Source: Chitinophaga horti
GTDB lineage: Bacteria > Bacteroidota > Bacteroidia > Chitinophagales > Chitinophagaceae
Direction of reading: 5' to 3'
Assembly (NCBI RefSeq): GCF_022867795.2
Contig: NZ_CP107006.1
Span: 5,394,001-5,458,000, forward strand
Length of the DNA stretch: 64,000 nucleotides
A program made the translations under genes and the position numbers. Below the pieces are notes generated by a model that was given only the letters and a program-made list of their open reading frames with translations, was not told the origin of the DNA and ran no database searches. Within the stretch, counting starts at the first letter, position 1. Each line of letters begins with the position of its first letter. Positions 60,259-64,000 of this stretch are shown here, one piece after another.

Positions 60259-60294
60259 AACGGACCGGGGCTGCAAAGGCCAATCCGGTCCGTT
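60259..60294 (-). terminator. Hairpin after comB
   Basis: AACGGACCGG at 60259-60268 is perfectly complementary to CCGGTCCGTT at 60285-60294, 22 bp past the comB stop. The tail (ACCTTTTAG) is only moderately T-rich. Confidence 0.7.
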
Positions 60295-60316
60295 TAATTT
60301 GTTTATGCGGTAAGCG

Positions 60317-61039
60317 CTAACCCAATACCAACTCGCCGTTCCTTAGTACGGGCAGCACATTCGCACCGTCTGCCGTAAGGCAATACCGGATGTCGGCTTC
60401 CAGCCCGAAGTTAGAGAGGCGTTTGAAGTGGGTAGCGTTCTTCATGGCTTCGAAAAGATCGCCTTTGGATGCTTCGTACATCGTTTCCGCAGCAATGGCC
60501 GAGTCGCAACTTACGTCGAAGTGTTCGCGGATGCGGCTTACCACGGCGCCGGCAAAGAGTGTATCCTCCAGGTTTACCCGGTCCTTCCAGGCGGCACATC
60601 CGAGGATGACGTTTTGCTTTTGTGCTACGAGGTAATCGCACACGGCAGAAATATTAGGGAAAGATCCGGTAACGATCTGCACGGCGTCTTTGGCCATGTG
60701 AAGCAACTTGGTACCATTGGTAGTCGTTAGCACCATCACTTTACCTTCAATAAAATCGCGGGAGTACTCGAAAGGGGAGTTACCATGTTTGAGGCCTTCT
60801 GCAATTTTACCATCGCGCTCGCCTGCGGTAATAGCTTCCAGCTGGCGGCCGATGTTTACGCATTCTTCTACCGTGGCAACAGGTATTATTTTGGTAGCCC
60901 CGTTGGCCAGGGCCGTACAAATGGTAGACGTTGCCCGCAGTACATCGATAATCACCACGATGCTGCTTTTCACATCGTAAAGGTGTAGGAGCGCGGGCGA
61001 CAGGCAAACTTCCAGCCTGGGCTTATTACTTTCTGTCAT
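60317..61039 (-). CDS. comB: 2-phosphosulfolactate phosphatase
   Basis: ComB hydrolyses 2-phosphosulfolactate to sulfolactate. The 240-residue protein has the family blocks VVIIDVLRATSTICTALANGA, EGLKHGNSPFEYSRDFIEGK, VLTTTNGTKLLHMA and DSAIAAETMYEASKGDL. I use the ATG at 61039 (MTESNKPRLEVCLSP). In methanogens and Bacillus the pathway gives coenzyme M or sulfolactate. Here comA and comC are not adjacent. A link to sulfonolipids is conceivable in Bacteroidota but is speculation. An SRPBCC gene lies 16 bp upstream on the same strand. Confidence 0.9.
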   Translation of the reverse strand: MTESNKPRLEVCLSPALLHLYDVKSSIVVIIDVLRATSTICTALANGATKIIPVATVEECVNIGRQLEAITAGERDGKIAEGLKHGNSPFEYSRDFIEGKVMVLTTTNGTKLLHMAKDAVQIVTGSFPNISAVCDYLVAQKQNVILGCAAWKDRVNLEDTLFAGAVVSRIREHFDVSCDSAIAAETMYEASKGDLFEAMKNATHFKRLSNFGLEADIRYCLTADGANVLPVLRNGELVLG

Positions 61040-61055
61040 TCTCGAATTTTTCTTG

Positions 61056-61529
61056 TTAAGTGAGGACCACCCGCCACTTTTCCGACTCCGCAAAGTCTTT
61101 AATAACCTCGTTTCGGTGCTCCAACAAACGCTGCATATACCGGTGCAGGTACAGTTTTTCGAACAGGCGGCCCAGTTTGCCGTAAGGCGTACCAAAGTCC
61201 ATCACGTCGATCATTACGGTACCATTGGCTATCTCTTTAAAGTGATGTTCATGCTTCATGTAGGTAAAATCGCCTTCGAGCATTTCATCACGAAAAAAGC
61301 CACTTTTCTCCATGGCGGTTATATGCACCTTTAGCTGCCGCACCTTACGCAGGTGTTTGGCTTGCCAGGTAACAGATTCCCCGTTTTCTATCAGGCCGTT
61401 TGTACGACCGGCGATAGCCTCTTCGTTGGTGTGTTCCATGCTGCGCTTGTGCAGCGTAATGCTGCGACTTAAGTCAAAAACCCGCTGCAAGGGCGCATGG
61501 ATGACGGTTGTCAGGTGAATAACAGGCAT
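61056..61529 (-). CDS. SRPBCC-family protein
   Basis: The 157-residue protein starts MPVIHLTTVIHAPLQRVFDLSRSITLH, the first strand and helices of a START/Bet v1-like fold. It continues with WQAKHLRKVRQLKVHITAMEKSG and FKEIANGTVMIDVMDFGTPYG, ending with the long C-terminal helix (LEHRNEVIKDFAESEKW). Such proteins bind hydrophobic ligands. The start at 61529 removes an unlikely N-terminal extension. It is 16 bp before comB, so they are probably co-transcribed. The ligand is unknown. Confidence 0.87.
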   Translation of the reverse strand: MPVIHLTTVIHAPLQRVFDLSRSITLHKRSMEHTNEEAIAGRTNGLIENGESVTWQAKHLRKVRQLKVHITAMEKSGFFRDEMLEGDFTYMKHEHHFKEIANGTVMIDVMDFGTPYGKLGRLFEKLYLHRYMQRLLEHRNEVIKDFAESEKWRVVLT

Positions 61530-61624
61530 AGCGTATGTTTTACAGGTTCTTGTGAAAAAATAAAAAGACGCTAGTCCCAAGGTTTGTCTTTAGGATGATG
61601 GTTAAAATTTTTACTTTTTCACTT

Positions 61625-62713
61625 CTAGTTCAGAAAAGGCGCTTTTACAACTTTCGCCTTCAGTAATTTATCTCTAACGGCAATGTAAATTTCTGTATCA
61701 AGAACGGCAAAAGGCGTTTTTACGTATCCAAGGCCAATTGCTTTTTGCAGGGATGGCGACTGCGTACCGGATGTTACGCGGCCAATCGTTTCACCTTCAG
61801 CGGTTTTGATCTCGTAATCGTGACGCGGAATACCTCTGTCGATCATTTCGAACCCTACCAGTTTTTGCTGAACGCCTTCGGCCTTTTGCTTTTCGAAAGT
61901 AGCGCGGTTGGTAAAGTCTTTGGTAAACTTCGTGATCCAGCCCAGGCCAGCTTCCATGGGGGAGGTACGGTCGTCGATGTCGTTACCGTACAGGCAAAAG
62001 CCCATTTCCAGGCGCAGGGTGTCGCGGGCAGCCAGGCCGATTGGCTTCAGACCTTTAGGTGTGCCGAGTTCGAACAGGGCGTCCCAGATTTTGTCTGCGT
62101 TGCCGTCTTTATCTTCAAAATATATCTCAATACCGCCAGCGCCCGTGTAACCAGTTGCGCTGATCACCACGTCGGGTACGCCGGCAAAGGTGCCTTTCGC
62201 GAAGGTGTAATATTTCATATTTACCAGGTCTACTTCCGTAAGCGGTTGTAGCATGCTGGTGGCGTTAGGCCCCTGGATGGCCAGCAAACAAGTCCTGTCA
62301 GAGATGTTATGCATCTCTACATTCCTGGTGTTGAACTTTTGGATCCAGTTCCAGTCTTTTTCAATGTTGGATGCGTTTACTACCAGCATATACACCTTGT
62401 TCTCCTCGATGCAATATACCAGCAGATCGTCAACCAGGCCGCCGTCTTCGTTGGGCAGGGCGCTGTACTGCGCTTTACCCGCGGTAAGTTTGGATGCGTC
62501 GTTAGTAGTTACGCGCTGAATGAGGTCCAGGGCGTTTTCTCCTTTCAGGATAAACTCGCCCATGTGGCTTACGTCAAATACGCCCGCATTGTTGCGAACG
62601 GCGAGGTGCTCTTCATTGATACCGCTGTAAGAAATGGGCATGTTGTAACCAGCAAAGGCAGCCATCTTAGCGCCCAGGGCGATGTGTTTTTCCGTAAAAG
62701 GAGTATTCTTCAT
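61625..62713 (-). CDS. gcvT: Aminomethyltransferase (glycine cleavage T protein)
   Basis: GcvT transfers the aminomethyl group of the glycine cleavage H protein to tetrahydrofolate, releasing ammonia. The 362-residue protein starts MKNTPFTEKHIALGAKMAAF and shows VFDVSHMGEF, NASNIEKDWNWI, the folate-contact GYTGAGGIEIYFED and the C-terminal RGIPRHDYEI and FAVLDTEIYIAV blocks. The ATG at 62713 fits a TATTTTTG promoter box 78 bp upstream. gcvH and gcvP are not present. No glycine riboswitch is seen in the short leader. Confidence 0.95.
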   Translation of the reverse strand: MKNTPFTEKHIALGAKMAAFAGYNMPISYSGINEEHLAVRNNAGVFDVSHMGEFILKGENALDLIQRVTTNDASKLTAGKAQYSALPNEDGGLVDDLLVYCIEENKVYMLVVNASNIEKDWNWIQKFNTRNVEMHNISDRTCLLAIQGPNATSMLQPLTEVDLVNMKYYTFAKGTFAGVPDVVISATGYTGAGGIEIYFEDKDGNADKIWDALFELGTPKGLKPIGLAARDTLRLEMGFCLYGNDIDDRTSPMEAGLGWITKFTKDFTNRATFEKQKAEGVQQKLVGFEMIDRGIPRHDYEIKTAEGETIGRVTSGTQSPSLQKAIGLGYVKTPFAVLDTEIYIAVRDKLLKAKVVKAPFLN

Positions 62714-62790
62714 GATTTTCAATAGTTTAATACCAATTCCGGATACCGAGCAGGTTGGTTTGATGGTTGGTCCCGAAGTTGTAAGCCCGG

Positions 62791-62798
62791 CAAAAATA
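62791..62798 (-). promoter_or_regulatory. TATTTTTG -7 box of gcvT
   Basis: The box matches TAnnTTTG on the minus strand, with TTG at 62821-62823 about 22 bp further upstream as a possible -33 element. Confidence 0.5.
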
Positions 62799-62860
62799 AT
62801 TATTCGGGTGGAAATTGGTGCAATAATTGCGTTTATGCACCACATTCCCGCGCTGCACGT

Positions 62861-62868
62861 TACTTTTG
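62861..62868 (+). promoter_or_regulatory. TACTTTTG -7 box of the M28 peptidase
   Basis: The box matches TAnnTTTG and ends 27 bp before the start codon at 62896. It is back to back with the gcvT promoter. Confidence 0.55.
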
Positions 62869-62895
62869 CAGCGTAAATCGTTAAAAATCATTCTT

Positions 62896-64000
62896 GTGAA
62901 AAGACTTTTGCTGTTACCGCTGGCGTGCCTCTCCCTCATCGCCACCGCTCAGAAGAAAGCCGACAAAAAAACGGCCACCAGCCTGCAGGCCCATATTAAC
63001 TATCTCGCCAGCGATAAACTGGAAGGTCGTCGTACGGGTACTGCCGGTGAAAAACTGGCTGCCGCTTACATTTCCGCTCAAATGAAACAGGCCGGTATTA
63101 CGCCGGGCGAAGGCAATGACTATTTACAGGAATTTACAGTGCGCGAAGGCAAAGAGGCTGGCCCAGGCACCAAATTAACCATCAACAACAAACAGTTTAC
63201 CAGCAAACAATTCACGCCGCTGCCATTCAGCGCCAATAAAAGTGCTTCGGGAGAAGTGCTGCCCGGCGTGAATGAACCCGACAACGTTTGGATGCTCGAC
63301 GTGAAAGAACTCGAAGGTATGGAAAGTCCGCATGCAGACGCAGCAGCCGTTTACCTGGCCGCCGCAAAAGAAGCGGAAAAGAATAAAGCGAAGGGGGTTA
63401 TCTTTTTCAATGGGAAAGAAACGCAAGGCGCCGTCGCGAAGTGGTTGTCCAGCCAACACACGGCATTAAACATCCCTGTATTATGGGCAGGTGCGGAAGC
63501 GAGTAAAGTACTCGCAGATCAAAATGCCAATGATTTCCAGATATCGATGGCGGTGGACTTACAGCAAACCAAACGCACCGGCACCAACGTCATCGGTTAT
63601 ATTAATAATAATGCACCCACTACGATTATTATCGGTGCGCACTACGACCATCTTGGTTATGGGGAAGATGAAAACTCCCTGGGCGCCGGCGAAAAAGCGA
63701 TCCACAACGGCGCCGACGACAACGCCAGTGGTACGGCCGCCTTACTGGAGCTCGGCCGCCAGCTGAAAGCATCTAAAAACAAAAAGAGCAATTACCTGCT
63801 GATCGCCTTTTCCGGAGAGGAACTCGGCCTGTTCGGCTCAAAATATTACACGCAAAACCATACGCTTGATTTTAAGAAGGTGAACTTCATGATCAATATG
63901 GATATGGTTGGCCGCCTGGATAACAATAAAGGTTTGCAGATCGGTGGTATAGGCACTTCTCCCAGCTGGGGAAGTATTTTAAAGGCCTCGCTCCCAAAGG
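62896..64000 (+). CDS. M28-family zinc aminopeptidase, partial (runs off the window)
   Basis: At least 368 residues are encoded from a GTG at 62896. There is a signal peptide (VKRLLLLPLACLSLIATA), a PA-like insert and the M28 catalytic core: GAHYDHLGY (first zinc His and Asp), GADDNASGTAALLEL (bridging Asp), FSGEELGLFGS (catalytic Glu pair) and NMDMVGRL (zinc Asp). It should be an exported metallopeptidase removing N-terminal residues. The stop codon and the last zinc His lie beyond base 64000. The nearest in-frame ATG is far downstream, inside the mature domain, which supports GTG as start. Confidence 0.9.
   Translation, partial: MKRLLLLPLACLSLIATAQKKADKKTATSLQAHINYLASDKLEGRRTGTAGEKLAAAYISAQMKQAGITPGEGNDYLQEFTVREGKEAGPGTKLTINNKQFTSKQFTPLPFSANKSASGEVLPGVNEPDNVWMLDVKELEGMESPHADAAAVYLAAAKEAEKNKAKGVIFFNGKETQGAVAKWLSSQHTALNIPVLWAGAEASKVLADQNANDFQISMAVDLQQTKRTGTNVIGYINNNAPTTIIIGAHYDHLGYGEDENSLGAGEKAIHNGADDNASGTAALLELGRQLKASKNKKSNYLLIAFSGEELGLFGSKYYTQNHTLDFKKVNFMINMDMVGRLDNNKGLQIGGIGTSPSWGSILKASLPK

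Noticed and set aside
62714..62798. Glycine riboswitch upstream of gcvT
   Set aside because: The leader from the TATTTTTG box is only about 70 nt and shows no tandem aptamer features or terminator.

Overview
The window is a chromosomal segment of a Bacteroidota bacterium, most likely a Chitinophaga-like member of the Chitinophagaceae. The evidence is the gliding-motility lipoprotein GldH, the BatD/BatE pair, small Bacteroidota families (DUF4834, DUF2752, TM2, PA2169-type), a RND-MFP-TolC pump, many two-component genes, weak Shine-Dalgarno signals, and repeated TAnnTTTG boxes (often TACTTTTG) in front of genes. These boxes match the -7 element of the Bacteroidota primary sigma factor. There is no prophage, transposase or CRISPR array. 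Gene density is high, and many neighbours overlap by 1-11 bp or abut.

Layout. 0-5 kb: a repetitive disordered protein, then three overlapping signalling genes (CHASE3 histidine kinase, Rcp1-like receiver, REC-PAS-kinase). 5-9.3 kb: small stress and membrane proteins (lmo0937-like, PA2169-like, CsbD-like) and two further response regulators, one NtrC-like. 9.7-20.7 kb, mostly minus strand: aspA, a SixA-like phosphatase, purF, a SurA-like chaperone, and the conserved rimP-nusA-infB operon. A perfect intrinsic terminator lies directly before the rimP start codon. 20.8-26.2 kb: small membrane proteins, a HAD phosphatase, a CAT-anticodon tRNA with an unusual T-loop, a lipoprotein, a broken sulfatase, proC and a NUMOD4/HNH protein. 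26.7-29.8 kb: CPBP protease, DUF2007, cdsA and psd (phosphatidylethanolamine synthesis). 29.8-34.2 kb: YjjG-like HAD, SDR, batD-batE.

34.2-39.2 kb, minus strand: a LytTR regulator beside a LytS-like protein that has lost its phosphoacceptor His and N-box Asn, then an OmpR-type regulator, histidine kinase, gldH and yicC in one overlapping operon. 39.3-47.3 kb: a pseudouridine synthase, a Crp/Fnr regulator, an intergenic region with two inverted DnaA boxes in A/T-rich DNA, lpxD, a lipoprotein, two dehydrogenases, pheS, and a GAF-containing LytS-type kinase with intact motifs. 47.4-54.5 kb: an efflux operon (TetR, TetR, TolC, MFP, RND) with a palindromic operator over its promoter. 54.9-64 kb: an aminotransferase, a large SWIM/SNF2 ATPase, comB, an SRPBCC protein, gcvT, and a divergent M28 peptidase that runs off the right edge.

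The observations most worth following are the apparent attenuator of rimP-nusA-infB, the LytS-like pseudokinase, the DnaA-box region, the TetR operator, the tRNA T-loop swap, and several non-coding repeats.
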